Source: a virus
Direction: 5' to 3' (one strand)
Virus record (IMG/VR): IMGVR_UViG_3300028559_000187
Location: 1-24,232 of that record
DNA: 24,232 nt
The position numbers were made by a program, and so were the translations under genes. Positions 1-4,460 of the stretch are shown piece after piece (the first letter of the stretch is position 1; every line of letters starts with the position of its first letter). The notes below the pieces were generated by a model. It did not search any database and was not told the origin of the DNA. It saw only the letters and a program-made list of their open reading frames with translations.

Positions 1-61
1 CAGATATAAGAAGAATCATTACGATTAGTAAGACTAATCTAAAAGCAAAATTATTTTTCAT
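1..61 (-). CDS. N-terminus of a small membrane or secreted protein (cut by window edge)
   Basis: An ATG on the minus strand at 61 opens a frame that stays open to the window edge, giving 20 residues. After a short start with Lys2 and Arg8, residues 9-19 are almost entirely Leu, Ile, Val and Met, like a signal peptide or a first membrane helix. A run of A/T with several purines precedes the ATG, as for other genes here. Nothing downstream is visible, so neither the family nor whether the segment is cleaved can be told. It lies last in the leftward block and has no nearby copy of the 12-base early element. Confidence 0.45.
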   Translation of the reverse strand, partial: MKNNFAFRLVLLIVMILLIS

Positions 62-79
62 ATCGGAGATTAAGATAGT

Positions 80-183
80 AAAAAAATACGTTTCCCATGC
101 TTACCGGATATATCACCAAACTCTCGACACGTCAGAGATTGGTTTCATCGGGACTTTACACCAGTACCTGTTTCCTGGAAACG
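80..183 (-). ncRNA. Candidate structured RNA ending in a U-tract
   Basis: This stretch has no convincing reading frame and is less AT-rich than its surroundings. On the minus strand a perfect 7-bp closing stem (177-183 with 89-95) is followed at once by seven T (80-86). Inside is a hairpin pairing 116-119 with 139-142 and 121-124 with 134-137. An alternative pairing of TCCC(G)ATG with CATGGGA competes with the closing stem. It could be a small RNA with its own terminator or the leader of the gene starting at 61. No known RNA family was recognised. Confidence 0.3.
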
Positions 184-193
184 CTTAAGATGT

Positions 194-222
194 GTAACCC
201 ATCCCTAAAAGAGACGGGTTAC
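194..222. other. Stable 12-bp hairpin without U-tract
   Basis: Arms 194-205 and 211-222 pair over 12 positions (GTAACCC against GGGTTAC, then a mixed part with two G-U pairs) around a five-base loop. Neither strand has a T-run after it, so it is not a classic intrinsic terminator. It lies in the 240-base gap between two leftward genes and could be a processing site or part of a leader RNA. Confidence 0.4.
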
Positions 223-303
223 TAACAAATACAGAATAGATACAATTCAATTTAGCAGATTGATGTTTGAAATGTGCTGAACTATTCTTTGGTTTGTTAT
301 TTC

Positions 304-687
304 TTAAATACATTGTTTGTCGATAGAGACAAGTTTTTTGATACGGTCTTCAACACGAATTGCTCGAAACGGAGAGTTTTTGAGATCATACCCGGATTCT
401 TTGAGAGCGGTAATCATAGGTAACGGACAGTAAACAACGTCTACTAGATCATTATCCCATAACGTTTTACATTCCATCATCCTGGTATGTACTTCTGGAC
501 CCAGGGTAAAGGATAACTCAACATCGCCATTATCATGTACATTTTCGATGAATGTTACTTTTAAACGCTCGGCATCTTCGTCAGATATCCTGGGTAAAAT
601 AGTACCATCAACAAAATGAAAATCATGAGGAGACGAAAAGTTTATAACTTTCTTATCGTTAGAAAGAGTAATGATAGGTGAAATCAT
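304..687 (-). CDS. Hypothetical protein, 127 aa
   Basis: Family not recognised. The protein is soluble-looking and acidic in its first half, with no membrane segment. The frame extends upstream to a TTG at 723, which would give 139 aa. The ATG at 687 is preferred because the extra 12 residues would need a weak start codon, but this is not certain. It is followed by 240 bases holding two stable hairpins. No copy of the 12-base early element lies directly upstream, so it may be read through from the gene ending at 1044 or use an unseen promoter. Confidence 0.6.
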   Translation of the reverse strand: MISPIITLSNDKKVINFSSPHDFHFVDGTILPRISDEDAERLKVTFIENVHDNGDVELSFTLGPEVHTRMMECKTLWDNDLVDVVYCPLPMITALKESGYDLKNSPFRAIRVEDRIKKLVSIDKQCI

Positions 688-812
688 ATATAGAAGGATT
701 TGGTGAACCTGATTAATAATCAACGCACGATTTTCACGCCTTAATCACCTGGATACTAAAATAAAAGAAAGAGGAATCAAACCCTCGGTTACCAGATACA
801 AGAACCAAGTAA

Positions 813-1034
813 ATGATAAAACAAGTAAGTGAGTATACGAAACAAGTATACGAGAAACACTATAACGAGTATAGTGTTTCAAGTATAAGTGTATCTACTC
901 TCTTAGAGACTAGCTATGAGGTGCGCCGGGCGCCCAGTTCTGATTCTCGTACAATTAAGTGGACAATGAAAGAGGGTGAGGTAACAATACCTCTCCAACT
1001 CTCTCACTATCAATCACTTATGAACCACAACTAA
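813..1034 (+). CDS. Doubtful small orphan gene on the opposite strand, 73 aa
   Basis: An ATG-initiated frame of 73 codons lies in the only sizeable gap between leftward genes and points the opposite way. The product starts with a Lys/Glu/Tyr-rich segment and has a polar, mildly basic remainder; no family is recognised. The first third of the frame overlaps a perfect 11-bp hairpin (854-880) and tandem GTATACGA repeats, so the composition may reflect nucleic-acid structure rather than protein constraint. No other protein-coding frame covers the gap. It could be a small repressor-type gene or not a gene at all. Confidence 0.35.
   Translation: MIKQVSEYTKQVYEKHYNEYSVSSISVSTLLETSYEVRRAPSSDSRTIKWTMKEGEVTIPLQLSHYQSLMNHN
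854..880. repeat. Perfect inverted repeat, 11-bp arms
   Basis: GAAACACTATA (854-864) is the exact reverse complement of 870-880, with a five-base spacer. Two GTATACGA direct repeats lie just before it (about 834-853). No T-run follows on either strand, so an operator or structured RNA is likelier than a terminator. Confidence 0.6.
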
Positions 1035-1043
1035 TTCATATAA

Positions 1044-1538
1044 CTAGTTTTCTAAATCCGCTTCTGGCCCGTTATCCTCACCTGTAACTTTTTCCTCTAC
1101 CTTTGGTTGAGGTTTAGTAACAGATTTCTTGGCCGGAGCAGCGAAGATGTTACCGAAGTTTAGTTCGGCCAACGCTTTCTGGGTTACGACCTGGCCCCAA
1201 TCGCCACCGTTCGCTTTTACGAACGACTTAACGCGATCCATTTCACTAGTATCAACAACGATGTTGTCGTTCGTAGTGATCTTTAACTCGATGTCGTTAC
1301 CGTGGAACTGTGGTGTAAAGAACAGAACTTTACCCAAGGCCTGGTCGAACATGTCGTAACCTTCGTCCGCTTTGATGTCCAAGTATCTTTGAACATCTTC
1401 TTCTTCACCGTCAACGGTGTAGATGAATTTTGCAGTCAAGATCTTGCGCCCGTTTTCGTCCAGTATCTCTTTACCGGTTTTAGGGTCTTTTTGTACGCTC
1501 TTATAAGAGTCGTGATACTTAGCAATTAAATTGCTCAT
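1044..1538 (-). CDS. Acidic-tailed protein, possible ssDNA-binding protein, 164 aa
   Basis: The start at 1538 is fixed by a perfect Shine-Dalgarno sequence five bases upstream. The protein has a mixed alpha/beta-looking core (residues about 1-130), an Ala/Lys/Pro-rich linker and a strongly acidic C-terminus ending near GEDNGPEADLEN. A folded core with a flexible acidic tip is the layout of single-stranded DNA-binding proteins, and the 141-aa neighbour at 1983-2408 has the same layout. The function is inferred from that layout only. The gene is noticeably richer in G and C than the late genes, with many C-ending codons, suggesting high expression. It is transcribed behind a 390-base leader starting at the 1928 promoter. 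Confidence 0.75.
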   Translation of the reverse strand: MSNLIAKYHDSYKSVQKDPKTGKEILDENGRKILTAKFIYTVDGEEEDVQRYLDIKADEGYDMFDQALGKVLFFTPQFHGNDIELKITTNDNIVVDTSEMDRVKSFVKANGGDWGQVVTQKALAELNFGNIFAAPAKKSVTKPQPKVEEKVTGEDNGPEADLEN

Positions 1539-1543
1539 GGTGT

Positions 1544-1550
1544 CCTCCTT
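1544..1550 (-). promoter_or_regulatory. Perfect Shine-Dalgarno sequence
   Basis: The minus strand reads AAGGAGG, five bases before the ATG at 1538. Bacteroidota and their phages rarely use strong Shine-Dalgarno sites, and no other gene in the window has one this good. Confidence 0.8.
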
Positions 1551-1675
1551 GTTTTTTAGGATTTGTGAATGAAAAATGAAACGTGTAAATGACTCGGGAA
1601 CTTGTTCTAGGTCTAGATCGAGGTACGAGGCTCTTGTATCTAGGTTCTAGGACATAAGCCCTTGGATTCTAAAAA

Positions 1676-1696
1676 GTAGGGTATATATGAAAAAAA
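1676..1696 (-). promoter_or_regulatory. Degenerate copy of the early promoter-like element
   Basis: The plus strand reads GTAGGGTATATATG followed by seven A, close to the intact element GTAGGTTGATATG plus A-run. It lies 138 bases ahead of the ATG at 1538, inside the CTAG-rich leader, and could be a second, weaker start for that gene or a decayed relic. Confidence 0.35.
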
Positions 1697-1927
1697 TCTT
1701 GGAATCTAGGAATCTAGACAGAGGACTCAAGTAACTTGATCTAGACTCTCCTAGAGATCTAAAACGTGAGACTAGTCTACAAGAACAAAAACCTCTCCAA
1801 GACATGGAATAGAGGATTCTAATCGTTAATCTTGAACTAGTTCTGGAGGAGGGCTCAGATCTTGATACAAGACCTAGAACAAGATCATGTTCTTGGTCGG
1901 AGACGTGGCTGTGTTGTATTCTAATAG

Positions 1928-1939
1928 GTAGGTTGATAT
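1928..1939 (-). promoter_or_regulatory. Early promoter-like element, copy 1
   Basis: Exact GTAGGTTGATAT (ATATCAACCTAC on the transcribed strand). It lies right behind the terminator of the 1983-2408 gene and 390 bases ahead of the next start (1538). Its downstream flank, CTATTAGAATACAA, is the same as that of the copy at 2577. Confidence 0.7.
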
Positions 1940-1940
1940 G

Positions 1941-1976
1941 AAAAAAAAAGGTAACACGTCGTATTGACGTGCTACC
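1941..1976 (-). terminator. Intrinsic terminator of the 141-aa gene
   Basis: An 11-bp stem (1966-1976 with 1950-1960, one G-U pair) and a five-base loop are followed on the minus strand by nine T (1941-1949). It starts seven bases after the stop codon at 1983. Confidence 0.85.
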
Positions 1977-1982
1977 CAATGA

Positions 1983-2408
1983 CTAATCTTCAAAGTCGGC
2001 ATCATTTTCGCTTGGAACGAACTCAGGCTGTTCTAGTGTAGGTGGTGCTACAGTAGCCTTCTTGGTGTGTTGCTTGAAGATTAGGTCAGCAACCCTATCC
2101 GCAAGTTTATCAGCCACCGCACCCTGATAGGTACCCACTAGTTTGACTAACTTATCGGTTTCGTCTTCTAAGTGGATTATTTTACCACTTTCCGAAAAAC
2201 CGATGTTAAAATCCGCGGCTTTGAATTTCGTACTGTACTTCGGCATACCGAAATAATCCGAAAATTCATCGGTAATGGTACTAGCGTACTTACCACGGGC
2301 TTTTTGGAACTTATCCAAAAGGGCTTGGTTGTCGCTATCAATGGCGAAGAAATTAACGCCTGTCTGTGGGTTGCTATCAATGTAGATAGCTTTTAACGAA
2401 TTTTTCAT
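1983..2408 (-). CDS. Hypothetical early protein with acidic tail, 141 aa
   Basis: Family not recognised. Residues about 1-110 look like a compact soluble domain. A Pro-rich linker and an acidic end (EQPEFVPSENDADFED) follow, a layout shared with the 164-aa protein encoded next, although the two cores show no obvious similarity. The ATG at 2408 lies 34 bases after an exact promoter-like element and the gene ends in a strong terminator, so it is a single-gene transcription unit. A role in binding single-stranded nucleic acid is possible but inferred only from the tail. Confidence 0.75.
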   Translation of the reverse strand: MKNSLKAIYIDSNPQTGVNFFAIDSDNQALLDKFQKARGKYASTITDEFSDYFGMPKYSTKFKAADFNIGFSESGKIIHLEDETDKLVKLVGTYQGAVADKLADRVADLIFKQHTKKATVAPPTLEQPEFVPSENDADFED

Positions 2409-2442
2409 AGTACTTTGTTTTTTGGTACTATGGTTCTATTAA

Positions 2443-2454
2443 GTAGGTTGATAT
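2443..2454 (-). promoter_or_regulatory. Early promoter-like element, copy 2
   Basis: Exact GTAGGTTGATAT, 34 bases ahead of the ATG at 2408. A T5 run precedes it on the transcribed strand without a clear hairpin. The following flank TTAATAGAACC...GTACCAAAAAA is shared with the copy at 3018. Confidence 0.75.
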
Positions 2455-2498
2455 GAAAAATTAGAGTAATCATACCAATTTAATCAGGAGTACTTTAG

Positions 2499-2576
2499 AA
2501 AAAAAACGGTAACTACTTACATATAGCCCAACGCCGTGTCACTGCTAGGATTGTATCCGTTTTTGTATTCTAATAG
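2499..2576 (-). ncRNA. Candidate small RNA from a promoter cassette without a reading frame
   Basis: The element at 2577 is not followed by a usable reading frame. About 70 bases downstream on the minus strand lies a T8 run (2499-2506). The start of the interval carries AAAAACGG, which pairs with CCGTTTTT at its end, so the transcript would close into one stem around an inner part of higher GC. Promoter, closed structure and U-tract suggest a short RNA of 60-70 nt. No family is recognised. Confidence 0.35.
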
Positions 2577-2588
2577 GTAGGTTGATAT
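2577..2588 (-). promoter_or_regulatory. Early promoter-like element, copy 3
   Basis: Exact GTAGGTTGATAT immediately behind the terminator of the 108-aa gene. No start codon with a real frame follows within 120 bases; a candidate small RNA does. Confidence 0.7.
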
Positions 2589-2589
2589 G

Positions 2590-2618
2590 AAAAAAAAAGA
2601 TAATCCTAATGGATTACC
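2590..2618 (-). terminator. Intrinsic terminator of the 108-aa gene
   Basis: Arms 2611-2618 and 2599-2606 (GGTAATCC with GGATTATC) around a four-base loop, then nine T on the minus strand (2590-2598). Confidence 0.85.
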
Positions 2619-2656
2619 TTTTAACAGTCAATGATTGGGGAAACTTCGACTACATC

Positions 2657-2983
2657 TCAGTAACACTCCACAGGTGCTGTAATAACTCCTATCTCGTTGT
2701 AAAGAGTCGGTGTGTGGTGGCGAAAGCTAACCATATCCTGAATAGACTTTCTATTCAAGTAATTGTTAACATATTCTTCAACCCTTTCAACGTAATCTTT
2801 GTCTGATACTTCTAAATCATTCAAGTCTTCGATTAGTTCAAACGAAATACTTTTTAGATAACCCCCATTACTTGCTACAGGGATAAGACCTAATAAAGTC
2901 TCGAACTGTCTTTTGTTTAACACAACAGGTAATTCTTCAGGATTAGTATTTCCTTTCCTGAAGTCAATAAATGATTCTATCAT
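2657..2983 (-). CDS. Hypothetical early protein, 108 aa
   Basis: Family not recognised. The product is acidic and soluble, with a probable helical middle (residues about 48-85, rich in Asp, Glu, Val and Asn) and no membrane segment. The ATG at 2983 lies 35 bases after a promoter-like element, matching the spacing at 2408, and the two 5' leaders are near duplicates (TTAATAGAACC, then GTACCAAAAAA). A hairpin terminator follows the stop by about 40 bases. It is a single-gene cassette in the early block. Confidence 0.75.
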   Translation of the reverse strand: MIESFIDFRKGNTNPEELPVVLNKRQFETLLGLIPVASNGGYLKSISFELIEDLNDLEVSDKDYVERVEEYVNNYLNRKSIQDMVSFRHHTPTLYNEIGVITAPVECY

Positions 2984-3017
2984 AAGTGTATATTTTTTGG
3001 TACAAAGGTTCTATTAA

Positions 3018-3029
3018 GTAGGTTGATAT
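3018..3029 (-). promoter_or_regulatory. Early promoter-like element, copy 4
   Basis: Exact GTAGGTTGATAT, 35 bases before the ATG at 2983. Unlike most copies it lacks a long T-run directly upstream; the terminator of the preceding unit lies about 40 bases away. Confidence 0.75.
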
Positions 3030-3068
3030 TAAACTTTTGAGTTTTATACCAACCTGTATTTTTACCCT

Positions 3069-3104
3069 AAAAAGAATAACCCGCTAACTTTATACGTTAA
3101 CGGG
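3069..3104 (-). terminator. Intrinsic terminator of the two-gene unit 3433-3090
   Basis: A 9-bp stem (3096-3104 with 3080-3088, one G-U pair) with a seven-base loop, followed on the minus strand by TTATTCTTTTT. The stem overlaps the last codons and stop of the 55-aa gene. Confidence 0.8.
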
Positions 3105-3257
3105 CTTAATAGCGCTCACCTCAAATATTCCGAGGTAATAGGTCCAGCTACCACAAGGTAATCTGATCTTGGTCGTGAAACTTACCGATCCGCCTGGCGA
3201 TACTTCCTTTATCCTGGTCCTTTGACCATAGACAAGGACTTCAGCCCCGACTGTCAT
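3090..3257 (-). CDS. Hypothetical small protein, 55 aa
   Basis: The ATG at 3257 overlaps the stop of the upstream 59-aa gene as ATGA, so the two are probably translationally coupled. The product is basic and looks like a small beta-rich domain (alternating Val/Tyr/Thr, a PGGSVSF turn, then CGSWTYYLGIFEV). No membrane segment and no family recognised. Its last codons form part of a terminator stem. The support is the overlap, the uninterrupted frame and the terminator placed exactly at its end. Confidence 0.6.
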   Translation of the reverse strand: MTVGAEVLVYGQRTRIKEVSPGGSVSFTTKIRLPCGSWTYYLGIFEVSAIKPVNV

Positions 3258-3433
3258 AAACAATCAGGGTTTGATTTCCAAGGACGAAACTTCTGTTGAC
3301 ACTCACACATGTCAATCTCGGTTTTACTTTTAGTTATACACTTGATGTACATCATAGATGATACACATACGTACAACATAATAATAACACCGGCTACTAT
3401 AGCCGACATTACAAAACGGTCATTTTTGTTCAT
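3254..3433 (-). CDS. Small single-pass membrane protein with Cys-rich tail, 59 aa
   Basis: The ATG at 3433 lies 25 bases after a promoter-like element. Residues 7-30 form one hydrophobic helix (Ile, Val, Met, Leu). After it comes a basic, polar tail with Cys32, Cys43, Cys45 and Cys58. The short charged N-terminus and basic residues just after the helix would fit an N-out, C-in membrane protein, but the topology is uncertain. First gene of a two-gene unit with the 55-aa gene. Small early membrane proteins of phages often alter host envelope functions; nothing here shows which. Confidence 0.65.
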   Translation of the reverse strand: MNKNDRFVMSAIVAGVIIMLYVCVSSMMYIKCITKSKTEIDMCECQQKFRPWKSNPDCL

Positions 3434-3457
3434 AGTATAAATTTAGTGTTCAATAAT

Positions 3458-3469
3458 GTAGGTTGATAT
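3458..3469 (-). promoter_or_regulatory. Early promoter-like element, copy 5
   Basis: Exact GTAGGTTGATAT, 25 bases before the ATG at 3433, directly abutting the T-run of the preceding terminator. Confidence 0.75.
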
Positions 3470-3564
3470 AAAAAAATAATAAACAAGGCTGCTAATCCTT
3501 AAAATATGACAATACATTGCTTGTTCATATATAAATAGCACTTTATAGCACCTTGTTTATTATT
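3470..3564 (-). terminator. Long-loop terminator-like inverted repeat
   Basis: A perfect 14-bp inverted repeat (3551-3564 with 3475-3488, AATAATAAACAAGG against its complement) encloses about 60 bases and is followed on the minus strand by a T-run. A further GCTA/TAGC pairing extends it inward. The upstream arm contains the stop codon of the 70-aa gene. The loop is far longer than in a usual terminator, so it may hold a small RNA domain. Confidence 0.5.
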
Positions 3565-3772
3565 GATAGAACGGTGTAATCACACCATTTGTAGACTCAA
3601 ACTGTTTACCATAATAGCAATCTACACGTTCTAACTCACGGATGTTAGAAATGTGATTGTCTTTAATGGTGAGTAATAAGTCTCCTTCTTCTGCTATAGC
3701 TTTAGCAGCCTCCCATTCGAGGTGATTAAAAACACAGTTGTTCCTCTTAATCACCGAATACGTGTGTAACAT
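3560..3772 (-). CDS. Hypothetical early protein, 70 aa
   Basis: Family not recognised. Small, soluble-looking and mildly acidic; residues 17-30 look helical (HLEWEAAKAIAEEG), followed by a probable beta part. The ATG at 3772 lies 33 bases after a promoter-like element, and the stop lies inside the arm of a long inverted repeat that ends in a T-run. It is a single-gene cassette like its neighbours. Confidence 0.7.
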   Translation of the reverse strand: MLHTYSVIKRNNCVFNHLEWEAAKAIAEEGDLLLTIKDNHISNIRELERVDCYYGKQFESTNGVITPFYQ

Positions 3773-3804
3773 ATAGTAAGATTTTGATACAATAACTCGA
3801 AAAA

Positions 3805-3816
3805 GTAGGTTGATAT
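3805..3816 (-). promoter_or_regulatory. Early promoter-like element, copy 6
   Basis: Exact GTAGGTTGATAT, 33 bases before the ATG at 3772, directly after the T-run of the next terminator. Confidence 0.75.
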
Positions 3817-3817
3817 G

Positions 3818-3848
3818 AAAAAATAATAGTAGACGCTAAGTCTACTAT
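3818..3848 (-). terminator. Intrinsic terminator of the 24-aa gene
   Basis: A perfect 9-bp stem (ATAGTAGAC, 3840-3848 with 3826-3834) and a five-base loop, then TTATTTTTT on the minus strand. Confidence 0.9.
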
Positions 3849-3860
3849 CTTGGTCAAGGC

Positions 3861-3935
3861 TTACTTAACAGTAAGATTCCAACCTTTCTTGTTACACAAT
3901 TGTGATAACAAGAGAACTAATTCGCTTTTAGCCAT
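3861..3935 (-). CDS. Putative microprotein, 24 aa
   Basis: Between a promoter-like element (3968) and a perfect terminator (3818-3848), the only ATG frame is 24 codons long: starting MAKSELVLLL and ending KKGWNLTVK. The ATG lies 32 bases after the element, the same spacing as the larger genes, and the stop lies 12 bases before the terminator stem. That geometry is the main support. The product would be a short amphipathic helix with a basic end. It could instead be a small RNA whose frame is accidental. Confidence 0.5.
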   Translation of the reverse strand: MAKSELVLLLSQLCNKKGWNLTVK

Positions 3936-3967
3936 TGGTTTAAGATTTGGTACTAAGACTCATACAA

Positions 3968-3979
3968 GTAGGTTGATAT
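3968..3979 (-). promoter_or_regulatory. Early promoter-like element, copy 7
   Basis: Exact GTAGGTTGATAT, 32 bases before the ATG at 3935, directly after a T7 run. Confidence 0.75.
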
Positions 3980-4003
3980 AAAAAAAGTGAGTATAAACTC
4001 ACT
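3980..4003 (-). terminator. Intrinsic terminator of the 65-aa membrane protein gene
   Basis: A 7-bp stem (AGTGAGT, 3997-4003 with 3986-3992) and four-base loop, then seven T on the minus strand. The stem includes the stop codon of the gene. Confidence 0.85.
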
Positions 4004-4196
4004 CTTTTACATCTTCGTACCACCAGTAGATGGCGAAACAAGTAGTAGTTGTATAGTACATTATTAGTACTATCCAAGCAAATACGTTGTATTCGTTGAA
4101 ACTAAACGCGCTTCCTAGCGTCATCATCCCGGCTACAAAACTAGCGATTAAGAAAGATAGGCTAACACAGCCTATAAATGTTACTACGTTTTTCAT
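3999..4196 (-). CDS. Small two-helix membrane protein, 65 aa
   Basis: Two hydrophobic segments, about residues 5-30 and 37-58, are joined by a short polar turn; the C-terminus is aromatic and acidic (YWWYEDVKE). The frame is open upstream to 4256, but that longer version would run through the terminator of the preceding gene and the promoter-like element at 4223, so the ATG at 4196 is taken as the start, 26 bases after the element. No family recognised. Early expression of a small membrane protein suggests a host-envelope function such as altering transport or excluding other phages, but this is a guess. Confidence 0.7.
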   Translation of the reverse strand: MKNVVTFIGCVSLSFLIASFVAGMMTLGSAFSFNEYNVFAWIVLIMYYTTTTCFAIYWWYEDVKE

Positions 4197-4222
4197 GGCT
4201 ATAAATTTTATAACTCTAATAT

Positions 4223-4232
4223 GTAGGTTGAT
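4223..4232 (-). promoter_or_regulatory. Early promoter-like element, copy 8 (shortened)
   Basis: GTAGGTTGAT followed at once by eight A; the last two bases of the usual 12-base element are replaced. It lies 26 bases before the ATG at 4196. Confidence 0.65.
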
Positions 4233-4262
4233 AAAAAAAATAAGAGGGTTATTCACCCTCTT
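4233..4262 (-). terminator. Intrinsic terminator of the 57-aa gene
   Basis: An 8-bp stem (AAGAGGGT, 4255-4262 with 4242-4249), five-base loop, then ATTTTTTTT on the minus strand. The stem begins inside the last codons of the gene. Confidence 0.85.
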
Positions 4263-4422
4263 TCTTTAGTAAGACCCTAAACAAGTAGTGCGTAGCACTG
4301 CTTGTAATATCATACTTGATTAATAAACCAGTAGTTGACCACTGGTTTAACTTAGTTTGTGTTTGTAACAACTCTTTTGAGTCACCACAAACTACTTCAA
4401 TTAATACCGTTCTTGTCTTCAT
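4249..4422 (-). CDS. Hypothetical small early protein, 57 aa
   Basis: Starts at the ATG at 4422, 26 bases after a variant promoter-like element, and ends inside the stem of a terminator. The product is basic and alternates hydrophobic and polar residues (MKTRTVLIEVVCGD, then LNQWSTTGLLIKYDIT, then YLFRVLLKKEGE), which suggests a small beta-alpha-beta fold; no family recognised. It is the first gene of the leftward block, nearest to the divergent control region, so it may be among the first genes transcribed. Confidence 0.65.
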   Translation of the reverse strand: MKTRTVLIEVVCGDSKELLQTQTKLNQWSTTGLLIKYDITSSATHYLFRVLLKKEGE

Positions 4423-4448
4423 AGCTTTAAAGTTTGTGGTTCTGATAT

Positions 4449-4460
4449 GTAAGTTGATAT
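4449..4460 (-). promoter_or_regulatory. Early promoter-like element, copy 9 (one change)
   Basis: GTAAGTTGATAT, one base different from the consensus, 26 bases before the ATG at 4422. A T5 run precedes it on the transcribed strand with no hairpin, so the T-run seems to belong to the element and not only to terminators. Confidence 0.65.

Larger units (their letters stand above)
1539..1927 (-). other. CTAG-rich non-coding leader
   Basis: This 390-base stretch separates the promoter at 1928 from the ATG at 1538. An open frame of 110 codons crosses it, but that frame starts inside the terminator at 1941-1976 and runs through two promoter-like elements, so it is unlikely to be a gene. Eleven CTAG tetramers occur between about 1609 and 1875, mostly inside TCTAG or CCTAG words. 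There are several short palindromes, among them GAACTAGTTC and GAACA-AGATCA-TGTTC. It may fold into a multi-hairpin leader RNA or hold protein-binding sites. Confidence 0.5.

Noticed and set aside
42-61. Hammerhead-type ribozyme in the left-edge structured stretch
   Set aside because: A CCGATGA string nearby recalls the hammerhead core, but the GAAA box and the third stem are missing.
1129-1529. Two plus-strand open frames opposite the 164-aa gene
   Set aside because: They are antisense shadows of a gene with a perfect Shine-Dalgarno site and have no start signal of their own.
1647-1979. Leftward open frame of 110 codons
   Set aside because: It begins inside a terminator stem and crosses two promoter-like elements; the product is Arg/Ser-rich with no domain character.
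1928-4460. CRISPR-like array of 12-base repeats
   Set aside because: Spacing is irregular (134 to 441 bases), repeats are too short, and genes fill the spaces.
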